Shown here one piece after another: positions 1 through 7,494 of a DNA stretch of 9,216 bases. Where the stretch lies: assembly GCA_030706105.1 (NCBI GenBank), contig JAUZPC010000088.1, positions 1 through 9,216 of the forward strand, in the 5' to 3' direction. The position numbers and the translations under genes were made by a program. Source of the stretch: Bacteroidota bacterium. Lineage in GTDB: Bacteria; Bacteroidota; Ignavibacteria; Ignavibacteriales; Ignavibacteriaceae. Numbering within the stretch: the stretch's first letter is position 1; each line of letters begins with the position of its first letter. The notes beneath the pieces are model-generated. The model saw nothing but the letters and a program-made list of their open reading frames with translations, did not search any database and had not been told where the DNA came from.

Positions 1-1
1 A

Positions 2-205
2 TTTGCAATGGATGCAATTGTTCAAAAGGCAGTTGACCGTAAAACCGGCGCCCGTGCTTTACGCTCCATTGTAGAAGAGTTTATGCTTGATATTATGTTT
101 GAACTGCCTAATAAAGAGAATGTAGATAAATGCATAATTACCAGGGATGTTGTTGAACTGGGTGCAGAGCCAATTTATTTAGAGGCTGACAGAAAATCGG
201 CATAA
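2..205 (+). CDS. clpX: ATP-dependent Clp protease ATP-binding subunit ClpX, C-terminal fragment
   Basis: This is the 3' end of a gene whose start lies left of the window; it is open from base 2 to the TAA at 203-205 (67 residues). ClpX is the hexameric AAA+ unfoldase that feeds substrates to the ClpP peptidase in the cytoplasm. The visible part is the small C-terminal AAA+ subdomain. It contains the segment RKTGARALRSIVEE, whose GAR arginine is the sensor-2 residue that contacts ATP, followed by the typical LDIMFELP stretch and the conserved tail that ends soon after a 'EPIYLE'-like segment. The reading frame is intact and the length of this subdomain matches known ClpX. The N-terminal zinc-binding domain and the Walker motifs are outside the window, so they cannot be checked. 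An intrinsic terminator follows 23 bp after the stop codon, so transcription probably ends here. Confidence 0.93.
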   Translation, partial: FAMDAIVQKAVDRKTGARALRSIVEEFMLDIMFELPNKENVDKCIITRDVVELGAEPIYLEADRKSA

Positions 206-228
206 GCAATCTATGTGATTTTACTACA

Positions 229-264
229 GACTGTCTGTCAATTGACGGGCAGTCTTTTTTTTTT
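229..264 (+). terminator. Rho-independent terminator of clpX
   Basis: An 11-bp stem (229-239 with 244-254, including two G-U pairs) closes a four-base AATT loop and is followed directly by ten T residues (255-264). It lies 23 bp after the clpX stop codon and is oriented to end clpX transcription. Confidence 0.9.
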
Positions 265-412
265 GCTAAATGAAATGACGCATCCCGCCACTAATAATTT
301 ACATCACTCTCTTGTCTTTACCGGGAATCCGGGCTTAAACTCAAGGACCTTTTGATAGTAAGTAATGGCACATCATCGATACTGTTTAATAAAAGTCTTT
401 TCAAAAATTAGA

Positions 413-443
413 AAGTTGTTTTCTCTTGAGGCAGCTTTTTTTT
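413..443 (+). other. Weak hairpin followed by a T-tract upstream of the 460 gene
   Basis: Bases 413-422 can pair with 428-437 (10 bp, but four are G-U pairs) around a five-base loop. A run of eight T residues covers 436-443. It has the layout of a weak intrinsic terminator, yet no gene lies between the clpX terminator and this site. It overlaps the proposed -35 region of the next gene, so only one of the two readings may be real. Confidence 0.3.
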
Positions 444-454
444 ATTTGTATATT
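426..454 (+). promoter_or_regulatory. Candidate sigma70-like promoter for a leaderless mRNA
   Basis: TTGAGG (426-431) and TATATT (449-454) are separated by 17 bp. The expected transcription start falls at about 460-462, which coincides with the ATG of the following gene at 460. No Shine-Dalgarno sequence precedes that ATG, which fits leaderless translation. The region is AT-rich, so a chance match is possible. Confidence 0.4.
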
Positions 455-459
455 CCTTT

Positions 460-1713
460 ATGAAAAAATTCTTATTATTGGTTATATTTCTGTCTTCCTT
501 AGTCTTGCCGCAGTCCAAAATTTTTATTTATATGGACTTGAATCAGACTGACCATCTTAAGGCTTATGGCATAACTTTTAATGCTTTGTCAAAAGGTTTA
601 AAGGCGGACTGGCTGCTCAATTACAGGGGCGGTTCGTTTATGATTGATTATTCTGAAAAAGTGGCTGTCGAGTGTCGTATTGAAGGAGTAGCTTTTGATT
701 TGTTAAGTGCCGGTGACGCATCTTCAATATATTCTGAGGTTCAGGCCGAAAACAATAATATGGACGTTGTCAGGTTGGAAAAAGCCCCTAAGATTGCTGT
801 TTATGTTCCGCCGGGTTTTAAGCCCTGGGATGATGCTGTGACTCTGGCTCTTGATTATGCAAAAGTCCCTTATGATAAAATATGGAATGATGAAGTCCTT
901 AGAGGAGATTTGTCCAAATACGACTGGCTGCATCTGCATCACGAAGATTTTACCGGGCAATATGGAAAATTCTACGCTGGTTTTTCTAATGCTCAATGGT
1001 ATATTGACCAGCAACTTTCTTATGAAAACGGTGCAAAGAAAAACGGCTTTAGAAAAGTTTCTGAAATGATGCTTGCGGTAAGCAAAAACATTAAGGGTTT
1101 TGTTGCTTCCGGCGGATTTCTATTCGCAATGTGCTCTGCTACAGATTCTTATGATATCTCATTGGCTGCCGAGGGCGTTGATATTTGTGCTGAAATGTAT
1201 GACGGCGACCCAGCAGACCCTGATGCACAGAAAAAACTTGATTTCTCTAAAAGTCTGGCGTTTGAGAATTTTAAACTGGAGACAAACCCTTACGTTTATG
1301 AATACAGTGATATTGATATTCAGCCGGCTGAGGTTGGCAGTCAGGAAAATGATTACTTCACTTTGTTTGATTTCTCTGCAAAGTATGATCCTGTCCCAAC
1401 TATGCTAACTCAGAACCATGTTAATGTAGTTAAGGGATTTATGGGGCAGACAACAATGTTCAGGAAAAATCTTATTAAGAAATCTGTAATAATTTTAGGG
1501 GAGCGGCCGGGCATGGACCAGGTAAAGTATCTTCATGGTAATTTCGGAAGAGGTACTTTTACATTTTATGGGGGGCATGATCCTGAAGATTATCAGCATG
1601 CTGTCGGCAATCCGCCTTCAGAGCTTAGCCTCCATAAAAATTCGCCCGGATACAGACTGATATTGAATAATGTGCTATTCCCTGCTGCTACAAAGAAAAA
1701 GCTGAAAACATAG
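460..1713 (+). CDS. Exported conserved protein with glutamine amidotransferase-like domain
   Basis: A 417-residue protein of unproven function. Residues 1-18 form a signal peptide: two lysines, a hydrophobic core, then a likely cut near Pro-Gln-Ser, so it probably acts in the envelope. Residues 19-95 (IYMDLNQTDHLKAYGITF, WLLNYRGGSF) form a small N-terminal region. Residues 108-410 resemble a class I glutamine amidotransferase/ThuA-like fold. A beta strand KIAVYVPPG is followed by DWLHLHHEDF, then a possible nucleophile elbow GGFLFAMCSATDSYD with Cys225, and near the end GTFTFYGGHDPEDYQH with His373 as a possible catalytic partner. From memory, homologues in Bacteroidota and Ignavibacteria databases are often labelled 'asparagine synthetase B'; nothing in the sequence supports that activity, since the N-terminal Cys2 amidotransferase domain and the ATP-pyrophosphatase SGG(V/L)DS motif are absent. 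The start is chosen because it gives the signal peptide; no ribosome binding site is visible. The gene appears monocistronic. Confidence 0.8.
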   Translation: MKKFLLLVIFLSSLVLPQSKIFIYMDLNQTDHLKAYGITFNALSKGLKADWLLNYRGGSFMIDYSEKVAVECRIEGVAFDLLSAGDASSIYSEVQAENNNMDVVRLEKAPKIAVYVPPGFKPWDDAVTLALDYAKVPYDKIWNDEVLRGDLSKYDWLHLHHEDFTGQYGKFYAGFSNAQWYIDQQLSYENGAKKNGFRKVSEMMLAVSKNIKGFVASGGFLFAMCSATDSYDISLAAEGVDICAEMYDGDPADPDAQKKLDFSKSLAFENFKLETNPYVYEYSDIDIQPAEVGSQENDYFTLFDFSAKYDPVPTMLTQNHVNVVKGFMGQTTMFRKNLIKKSVIILGERPGMDQVKYLHGNFGRGTFTFYGGHDPEDYQHAVGNPPSELSLHKNSPGYRLILNNVLFPAATKKKLKT

Positions 1714-1715
1714 GC

Positions 1716-2576
1716 TTAATTAGTAAGAAAGTTTTTTATAAGCCTTGCTGTTTCTTCGGGAGCCTCGCTTTGAGGTACATGGCCGCATTCAGGAATAACA
1801 GCCAGTTCTGAGTTTCTAATTTCTTTATTTAAGCGGATTCCCATCTCAACAGGTAGTACCTTATCCTTTTCGCCCCAAATAATAAAAACTGGTATATCAA
1901 TTTTGTTTAATAGAGGCATTAATATATTATAGATAAAGGGAACCATTAATTCTGCCGATCTTAACATTGCTTTATAAGCTCCGGGCTGTTTTAAGTATTC
2001 TGCAAATTTTATAGATTTTTCTTTTATTGTATCTTTTCGTTTGTTGAAAATAAATCTTAGGGTAAAACTGGCTTTTAATCTATCGGGGATTAAATACATT
2101 ATTATATGCTTTAAAAGAGGTGCTTTTAGTAATTTAGCTGAGATATTGAGTTTTTCGAGGTAGATTGTGGGGTCAATCAGTACTAACTTATTTATTAATT
2201 TATCGTCTTTAAGAGCAAAGAAAGTAAGAATTGAGACTGCACCTCCAAAAGAATGTCCAATTAAAGTTAAGTTCTCAAGTTTTAGATGTTTAATAAATTC
2301 AGATAAGATTACTGCCTGGTCTTGAGCTGAATAGGCTTTATCATCAGGTTTGGAGGAATTGCCATAGCCTTTTAAATCTACAAGAATTAACCTGTAACTT
2401 TCAGTAAAACAATCTCTTATGTTGTTCCAAGAATCAAGGGAAGCTGCAAATCCATGGATAAAAAGAATATTACAATTGCCGGAACCGATAATTTCATAGT
2501 TCAAAATAACGTCATCGTTATAATAATATTGCCTCTGGGTTATTTTTCCCAAATCCCTATTTGTCTGTTTTATCAT
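1716..2576 (-). CDS. Alpha/beta-fold hydrolase
   Basis: A 286-residue cytoplasmic enzyme of the alpha/beta hydrolase superfamily, with no signal peptide. All core motifs are present in order: the oxyanion-hole motif HGFAAS (41-46), the DLKGYGNSSKP segment (67-77), the nucleophile elbow GHSFGG with Ser109, a cap region rich in Lys and Leu (about 140-220), the acid in WGEKDKVLP (Asp238), and the catalytic His266 in ECGHVPQSEAPEE. The length is normal for the family. It most resembles the general 2-hydroxymuconic-semialdehyde hydrolase/epoxide hydrolase/lipase-like branch, but the substrate cannot be told from sequence. The gene converges on the 460 gene with only 2 bp between stop codons. No Shine-Dalgarno sequence precedes the ATG, and the upstream DNA is AT-rich with a 15-bp dyad about 40 bp away (2616-2630). 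Confidence 0.92.
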   Translation of the reverse strand: MIKQTNRDLGKITQRQYYYNDDVILNYEIIGSGNCNILFIHGFAASLDSWNNIRDCFTESYRLILVDLKGYGNSSKPDDKAYSAQDQAVILSEFIKHLKLENLTLIGHSFGGAVSILTFFALKDDKLINKLVLIDPTIYLEKLNISAKLLKAPLLKHIIMYLIPDRLKASFTLRFIFNKRKDTIKEKSIKFAEYLKQPGAYKAMLRSAELMVPFIYNILMPLLNKIDIPVFIIWGEKDKVLPVEMGIRLNKEIRNSELAVIPECGHVPQSEAPEETARLIKNFLTN

Positions 2577-2615
2577 ATTACTAAAAGAAAATATGTGTTA
2601 TTTTACAAAAATATA

Positions 2616-2630
2616 TAATTACAGTAATTA
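2616..2630. promoter_or_regulatory. 15-bp perfect dyad, possible operator
   Basis: TAATTAC and GTAATTA form 7-bp perfect inverted half-sites around a single central A. The dyad lies 40 bp upstream of the hydrolase ATG (minus strand), where a repressor or activator site would be expected. The sequence is almost all A and T, so it may be chance. Confidence 0.25.
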
Positions 2631-2961
2631 ATATAGTTACTTCAAATGAAAGAATCCTTAATATTAGCAATTATTGATGGCCCGTATAAAGTGATTGAGG
2701 GCATATAGGAACTTTTAACAAAGAATAGGAGTAACTATAAAAGAAATTCTGATAGTGAAATTATCTGCAGTTGGACTATTATAAGTGAAAGAAATTTGTA
2801 AATAGAATAGTACTAATTATGTCAGTTGAGCAAATAAAAAAAGCTCTGTAAAGTGAAAAGAAAGGAGATTTTACCTAAAAGGAAGGAACGTTTTGAAGAG
2901 TTTTTGAAAATTAATAAAAAATATTTAAATAGTTATCGTTTACTTAAGAGCCAAAGTCGGT

Positions 2962-2991
2962 TTGACTATTGCTTTTGATTTTTGATATAAT
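2962..2991 (+). promoter_or_regulatory. Sigma70-like promoter of the foldase-receptor operon
   Basis: TTGACT (2962-2967) and a perfect TATAAT (2986-2991) are separated by 18 bp. The predicted start of transcription is near 2998, leaving a leader of roughly 88 bases before the ATG at 3086. A Bacteroidota-type -7 element (TAnnTTTG, 2991-2998) overlaps it but has no TTTG at the usual distance upstream, so the sigma70-type reading is better supported. Confidence 0.6.
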
Positions 2992-3014
2992 ATTTTTGTA
3001 TCTACAAAATAATA

Positions 3015-3056
3015 TATTATAAGTAGAAGTGCCTTTTTACGGGTTTACTTATAATA
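3015..3056 (+). repeat. Inverted repeat / stem-loop in the operon leader
   Basis: Bases 3015-3027 pair with 3044-3056 over 13 bp, with one G-U pair and a perfect 11-bp outer part, leaving a 16-base loop. It is followed by an A-run on the plus strand, so it is not an intrinsic terminator in that direction; on the minus strand the T-run would come before the hairpin, so it is not one there either. It ends about 30 bases before the ATG at 3086 and would form in the 5' untranslated region. It could protect the mRNA 5' end, bind a regulator, or act as a DNA operator. Confidence 0.6.
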
Positions 3057-3085
3057 AAAAAAAGATTTTACTAATAATATAGAGT

Positions 3086-4750
3086 ATGCAATATAAGTAT
3101 TTGTTATTCTTTTTAGTTTTACTTGCAGCAAATATTCATAGCAAAGGAATAAATGCTCCCGAAGATTCTGTAATAGCATCTGTGGGAGAGCACAAAATAT
3201 TGTACTCTGAATTTGCTAACAGATATACAGATTATATCCTTTCGGCAGGGGTTACCGATAATATGATGACCAGGGAAGGTTTCCTTAATAATATAATTAT
3301 GGAAAACCTTTTGTTTTGGTGTGACGATAATAAAAAGATTATCAATGATGAAGAATATAAACGAAATATAGAGTGGACAAGAAAGCAGGTTCTTTTAGAC
3401 TATTTGAAAGACCGCGAAGTATATGCTAAAATAACTTGCAGTGAAGAAGAACTCCAGAAAGCCTTTGTCCGATTAAACCAAAAAGTAGCCGCCCGCCATC
3501 TATACGCACAGACAGAACAAGAAGCCCAATATATTTATAAATTATTAAAAAATGGAGCAGATTTTAATTCTCTTGCCCGTCAAATTTTCCAGGATACAAC
3601 TTTAAGAAATAACGGGGGATATCTTGGCTATTTTACATGGGGCGATATGGATCCTGCTTTTGAAGATGCAGCGTTCTCTCTAAAGCCGGGACAGATTTCA
3701 GAGCCGGTTAAAACCGCCTATGGGTACAGTATCATCAAGGTTGAAGATAAATTTGAGAACCCAATTTTACTGCAATCAGAATTTGAAAATAAGCGCGGCA
3801 TGTTGATGCGGGCTATAAAAATATCCAAAAAGAAGCCTACTGAAATCGCTTTTATCAATAGCATATTTGATTTTAATAAAATAAAATTTAATGAAAAAGT
3901 TATGGACGACATTTTTGAGCACTTTAGCTTAATTGATCCAAACAATTCCGAAATGCCGTTCAATAAAAAACCTTCCAAACTTAAAGCACTTACATACGAA
4001 AATACAACTTACACACAATCTGATATTGAAAATAAATTAAAAGAAGTTCCAAGAAAATTACTAACAGGCATTCAAAGTGTTACTGACCTGAAATATGCAG
4101 TCGGCGGGCTATTACTACAAGATAAATTGGTAAAAATGGCCGATTCAAAAGGTTATTTTAACACCCCTGATGTAGCAATTATGTACAATAAAATGGTTAA
4201 AGGCGTTTTCCTTGAAACAAAAAAAGAAATTATTGCACGGAATGCAGTAGTCAGCGATGAGGACATCAAAGATTTTTATAATGAAAATAGAGATGTCTTG
4301 TTTCGCGCCCCTGACCAAATAAATGTACAGGAAATAATTATTGACAGCAGACCACTAGCCGACAGCCTGAAACTCCTTATTGATAAAGGATCGGATATTG
4401 GAGAATTGGCTTCTAAATTTTCCCTCAGGAGACAATCTGCTGAGAAAAAAGGGATTATCGGGTTCGATGACAAAGATAAATTTGGCATGTATGCCAACCT
4501 TTTCTGGCAGTCAGACATTAATCAGATTCTTGGTCCATTAAAGATAGAAGATAAATTTGGTATTTTCAAGATTTTGGGTAAACAGGCAGGAGAACCGGTT
4601 CCATTTGACAAGGCTAAACCAGACGTTGATAAGTTTTTACGAATAAAAAAGGGTTACCTTTTGGTAGAAAATTATTCAAGTAAGTTAAAAGAGACAGTTC
4701 CTGTTACTATTAATAAAGAATTATTGGGTGCTTTTACCCCGGTTAAATAA
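3086..4750 (+). CDS. Periplasmic peptidyl-prolyl isomerase/chaperone, SurA/PpiC type with two parvulin-like domains
   Basis: A 554-residue exported foldase that probably helps envelope proteins fold or reach the outer membrane. Residues 1-19 are a signal peptide (hydrophobic LLFFLVLLAANIHS). Residues 25-125 form a SurA-like helical N-terminal region (DSVIASVGEHKILYSEF, then a helix pair). The first parvulin domain spans about 133-222: it has the AARHLY segment with His138, then GGYLGYFTWGDMDPAFEDAA and LKPGQISEPVKTAYGY. The second active-site His expected in the GYHII motif is Ser215 here. A second helical insert covers 225-400. A degenerate parvulin-like domain spans about 408-500 (KGIIGFDDKDKFG, ILGPLKIEDKFGIFKI) and lacks both histidines. 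Chaperone activity is therefore likelier than strong isomerase activity. It is longer than E. coli SurA (about 430 residues). No Shine-Dalgarno sequence is obvious. It is the first gene of a probable operon with the TonB-dependent receptor 39 bp downstream, a natural client. Confidence 0.88.
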   Translation: MQYKYLLFFLVLLAANIHSKGINAPEDSVIASVGEHKILYSEFANRYTDYILSAGVTDNMMTREGFLNNIIMENLLFWCDDNKKIINDEEYKRNIEWTRKQVLLDYLKDREVYAKITCSEEELQKAFVRLNQKVAARHLYAQTEQEAQYIYKLLKNGADFNSLARQIFQDTTLRNNGGYLGYFTWGDMDPAFEDAAFSLKPGQISEPVKTAYGYSIIKVEDKFENPILLQSEFENKRGMLMRAIKISKKKPTEIAFINSIFDFNKIKFNEKVMDDIFEHFSLIDPNNSEMPFNKKPSKLKALTYENTTYTQSDIENKLKEVPRKLLTGIQSVTDLKYAVGGLLLQDKLVKMADSKGYFNTPDVAIMYNKMVKGVFLETKKEIIARNAVVSDEDIKDFYNENRDVLFRAPDQINVQEIIIDSRPLADSLKLLIDKGSDIGELASKFSLRRQSAEKKGIIGFDDKDKFGMYANLFWQSDINQILGPLKIEDKFGIFKILGKQAGEPVPFDKAKPDVDKFLRIKKGYLLVENYSSKLKETVPVTINKELLGAFTPVK

Positions 4751-4777
4751 CAAAGTTTAATTAAATAAGTTAGACAT

Positions 4778-4783
4778 AAGGAG
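4778..4783 (+). promoter_or_regulatory. Shine-Dalgarno sequence of the TonB-dependent receptor gene
   Basis: AAGGAG lies 6 bases before the ATG at 4790 and fixes that start. The three first-of-unit genes in this window (460, 2576 minus, 3086) have no comparable motif. Confidence 0.75.
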
Positions 4784-4789
4784 CAATGT

Positions 4790-7474
4790 ATGAAAAAAAT
4801 GCTACTATTAATGTCGGTGATGTTATTCGTATCCTCAAGTTTTATGTTTGCAGGAACAACGGGTAAGCTAACCGGCAAGATAATAGATGGTAAAACAAAA
4901 GAGCCACTTCCTTTTGTAAATGTTATTATAGTAGGAACAAACTTAGGTGCTGCTACCGATGTGAACGGTAACTACGTAATCCTGAATATCCCTCCAGGGA
5001 ATTATAAAGTCAGGATTCAGTATGTTGGATATCAGACGCTCGAGATGGAAAAAGTTCCTATTTCAGTTGACTTGACTACAACAAGAGACTTCGAAATATT
5101 TGAATCAGCAGTCCAAATGGAGACTATTGTAGTTCAGGGTAAACTCGAAGTTATAAAAAAAGACGTTACATCTAGCCAATCAACAATATCAGCAGATCAA
5201 ATCTCTGCATTACCTGTTGCTGAAATGAACGATATCTTACAGCTTCAGGCAGGTGTTACCCGCGGCGCAGACGGTAGTTTTCATATTAGAGGCGGCCGTT
5301 CTTCTGAGATTGCTTATTGGGTTAATGGCGTTTCTGTAACCGATGCTTTTGATAACAGCAGAGGTATTGATATTGATAATAGCTCTGTTCAGGAGTTGCA
5401 GGTCATTTCAGGTACTTTTAATGCTGAATATGGCAATGCAATGTCAGGTATTGTTAATACAGTTACCAAAGAAGGCGGACTGGAATATCATGGTAATATT
5501 AAACTTTATGCCAGCGATCATCTAAGTGACTTTACTTCTTATTTCCCGCACATCAATGACTACAATCCTTTATCAACATATAATATGCAAGCAAGCTTAA
5601 GCGGACCCATAATTGCCAAAAACAATATGCTTACTTTTTTTGTTAGCGGCCGTTATATTTATGATGACGGTTACTTATATGGTGAAAAAAGGTTTACTAC
5701 AACCGGTCAAAAATCTACCGGTGAAACCGTTGCTATGAATTGGAGTAAGAGGTACATGGGGCAGGCAAACATTAGTTTTGCTCCGTTGCAGTCACTAAAG
5801 TTTAATTTGGAATTTTTAGGCGGTAAAGATGACTGGCAGGATTATGACCATTCATTCCGCTTAGAGCCTGATGGAAATGTATTTAAGTTTTCCAGAAGTT
5901 ACAATACAACTTTAACAATGACTCATATGCTTTCCTCTTCTACTTTTTACACAGTAAAAGGTTCATATTTCTTCAAAGATTTTAATGAGCATTTGTATGC
6001 CGATCCTTATGATTCAAGATATCTGCATCCTGATTCATTAGCAACTATTCAGTATGCTTTTCATAAGACAGGAACAAATCTTCATCATTATTTTAGAGAG
6101 ACTAATACATTTGTAGGCAAACTTGATTTGACAAGTCAGCTTTTCCAGAACCATCTTATTAAATTTGGTTTAGAAGGCAAGCTGCATCGCTTACAGTTAG
6201 ATGATTATAATTTACAACCTGCTGTAGATGCAAATAATCAGCAGATAGTTCCTTTTAAACCCGCTATTCCGGATGCAAATACTCCGAATAGAACAAAATA
6301 TGATAATAAACCGATTGAATTCGCAACATATCTCCAGGATAAAATTGAATATCAAAATGTTATTATCAACTTAGGACTTAGATTAGATTATTTCAACGCA
6401 AAGGCTCAAACAGTTGCAGATCCATCAGATCCGAATCCATATATTGCATTGAGGCCTGAACTTGCTGCTCTTACTTTTGATCAGCGATTACCTTATTACT
6501 ATAAAGATGTTGATGCAAAATGGGCATTGTCACCACGTTTCGGTATAGCATATCCATTAAGCGACAAAGGTGTATTGCACTTTTCTTATGGCTCATTCTT
6601 GCAGATTCCTTCTTTCCAGTATTTATATAATAATGGAAAATTTCTTGTTCCTGAAAGCGGAAGCAATTATGGAGTTTATGGAAACCCTGATTTACAGCCG
6701 CAGAAAACAATTATGTATGAGCTCGGTTTCAGACAAGAATTCATGGATATCTTCTCTATGGACGTAACCGGTTTTTACAGAGATGTTAGAAATTGGATAA
6801 CTGCCGGCCCATTGAATGTTACAAGAAACCTGGTTACTTATTCGATGTACATAAATAAAGATTATTCAAATGTAAAAGGTATAACTTTAACTCTGGATAA
6901 ACGTTATAGCGATTTATGGTCATTTAATGTTTCTTATACTTACCAAGTTGCTGAAGGAAGTAATTCATCACCGGAAGATGAGTTTTATGCACAAACCGGA
7001 AATAGCGAACCTACATTATATCTGTTGCCAATGGATTGGGACCAAAGACATTTGCTTAATGCAAATTTATTTGTAGGTGAAGATTCATGGGGTGCAAGTT
7101 TAATTGCACGTTATGGTACAGGTTTACCATATACCCCTACTATTACCCAGTTTACTTCAGAAAGAGGATTAACCTCCGGATTGACACGTAATAGCCGCAG
7201 AAGACCAGCACAATTTACTATTGACTTAAAATTAAACAAAATGTTTAAAGTTGCCGGTTTAGGTGTTAATGCATTTGTTCAGGTATTTAATTTATTGGAT
7301 AACCATACTGTTGTTAATGTTTGGGGTGATACAGGAAAGGCTGATTATACAACAACAACACAAAATATTGGTGAAGATTCTAACAGACCTAATACTGTAG
7401 CAGAATATATTAAATACCCTGGAAATTATGGCGAGCCAAGAAATGTTCAACTTGGCGTAGAAATTCAGTTTTAA
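4790..7474 (+). CDS. TonB-dependent outer-membrane receptor with carboxypeptidase-regulatory-like N-terminal domain
   Basis: An 894-residue outer-membrane receptor that would import a ligand using energy from TonB-ExbBD. Residues 1-21 are a signal peptide ending FMFAG. Residues 24-105 are a CarboxypepD_reg-like beta-sandwich (GKLTGKIIDGKTKEPLPFVNV, DVNGNYVILNIPPGNYKVRI, VGYQT), common in Bacteroidota receptors. ETIVVQG (111-117) is a TonB-box-like strand. The plug covers about 122-230: DVTSSQSTISADQI, LPVAEMNDILQLQAGV, FHIRGGRSSEIAYWVNGV, VQELQVISGTFNAEYGNAMSGIVNTVTKEGG. The remainder is the barrel, ending in the aromatic residue Phe894 (GVEIQF), as expected for Bam-dependent insertion. The reading frame is intact and of normal family length. 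The ligand is not predictable, and no SusD-like partner is next to it; a large exported protein gene follows 35 bp downstream. It is likely co-transcribed with the foldase gene upstream, because no terminator or clear promoter lies in the 39-bp gap. Confidence 0.95.
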   Translation: MKKMLLLMSVMLFVSSSFMFAGTTGKLTGKIIDGKTKEPLPFVNVIIVGTNLGAATDVNGNYVILNIPPGNYKVRIQYVGYQTLEMEKVPISVDLTTTRDFEIFESAVQMETIVVQGKLEVIKKDVTSSQSTISADQISALPVAEMNDILQLQAGVTRGADGSFHIRGGRSSEIAYWVNGVSVTDAFDNSRGIDIDNSSVQELQVISGTFNAEYGNAMSGIVNTVTKEGGLEYHGNIKLYASDHLSDFTSYFPHINDYNPLSTYNMQASLSGPIIAKNNMLTFFVSGRYIYDDGYLYGEKRFTTTGQKSTGETVAMNWSKRYMGQANISFAPLQSLKFNLEFLGGKDDWQDYDHSFRLEPDGNVFKFSRSYNTTLTMTHMLSSSTFYTVKGSYFFKDFNEHLYADPYDSRYLHPDSLATIQYAFHKTGTNLHHYFRETNTFVGKLDLTSQLFQNHLIKFGLEGKLHRLQLDDYNLQPAVDANNQQIVPFKPAIPDANTPNRTKYDNKPIEFATYLQDKIEYQNVIINLGLRLDYFNAKAQTVADPSDPNPYIALRPELAALTFDQRLPYYYKDVDAKWALSPRFGIAYPLSDKGVLHFSYGSFLQIPSFQYLYNNGKFLVPESGSNYGVYGNPDLQPQKTIMYELGFRQEFMDIFSMDVTGFYRDVRNWITAGPLNVTRNLVTYSMYINKDYSNVKGITLTLDKRYSDLWSFNVSYTYQVAEGSNSSPEDEFYAQTGNSEPTLYLLPMDWDQRHLLNANLFVGEDSWGASLIARYGTGLPYTPTITQFTSERGLTSGLTRNSRRRPAQFTIDLKLNKMFKVAGLGVNAFVQVFNLLDNHTVVNVWGDTGKADYTTTTQNIGEDSNRPNTVAEYIKYPGNYGEPRNVQLGVEIQF

Positions 7475-7494
7475 CATAGAATACTATTAACTAT

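Larger units (their letters stand above)
2577..3085. other. AT-rich intergenic region, possible decayed ORF
   Basis: About 500 bp without a convincing gene. On the plus strand an ATG at 2646 opens only 20 codons before a stop. The same frame is broken by several stops and reopens from about 2853 to a TGA at 2976-2978, giving 41 Lys/Arg-rich codons from a GTG (KERFEEFLKINKKYLNSY). Another ATG at 2819 in a different frame gives 10 codons (MSVEQIKKAL). These scraps could be remains of one small gene with stops and a frameshift, but I recognise no family and cannot exclude chance. The left end serves as the upstream region of the minus-strand hydrolase. The right end holds the promoter and leader of the 3086 gene. 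Confidence 0.4.

Noticed and set aside
332..344. CCGG-GAAT-CCGG mini-hairpin between clpX and the 460 gene
   Set aside because: A 4-bp stem from a self-complementary tetramer is expected by chance and has no T-tract.
460..1713. Asparagine synthetase B identity for the 460 gene
   Set aside because: It has a signal peptide, no N-terminal nucleophile Cys2 and no ATP-pyrophosphatase motif, so the enzyme name is not supported.
1712..1745. Inverted repeat AGGCTTA / TAAGCCT at the convergent gene junction, considered as a bidirectional terminator
   Set aside because: The stem is only 7 bp with a 20-base loop, and no T-run follows it on either strand; the T-tract lies inside the loop.
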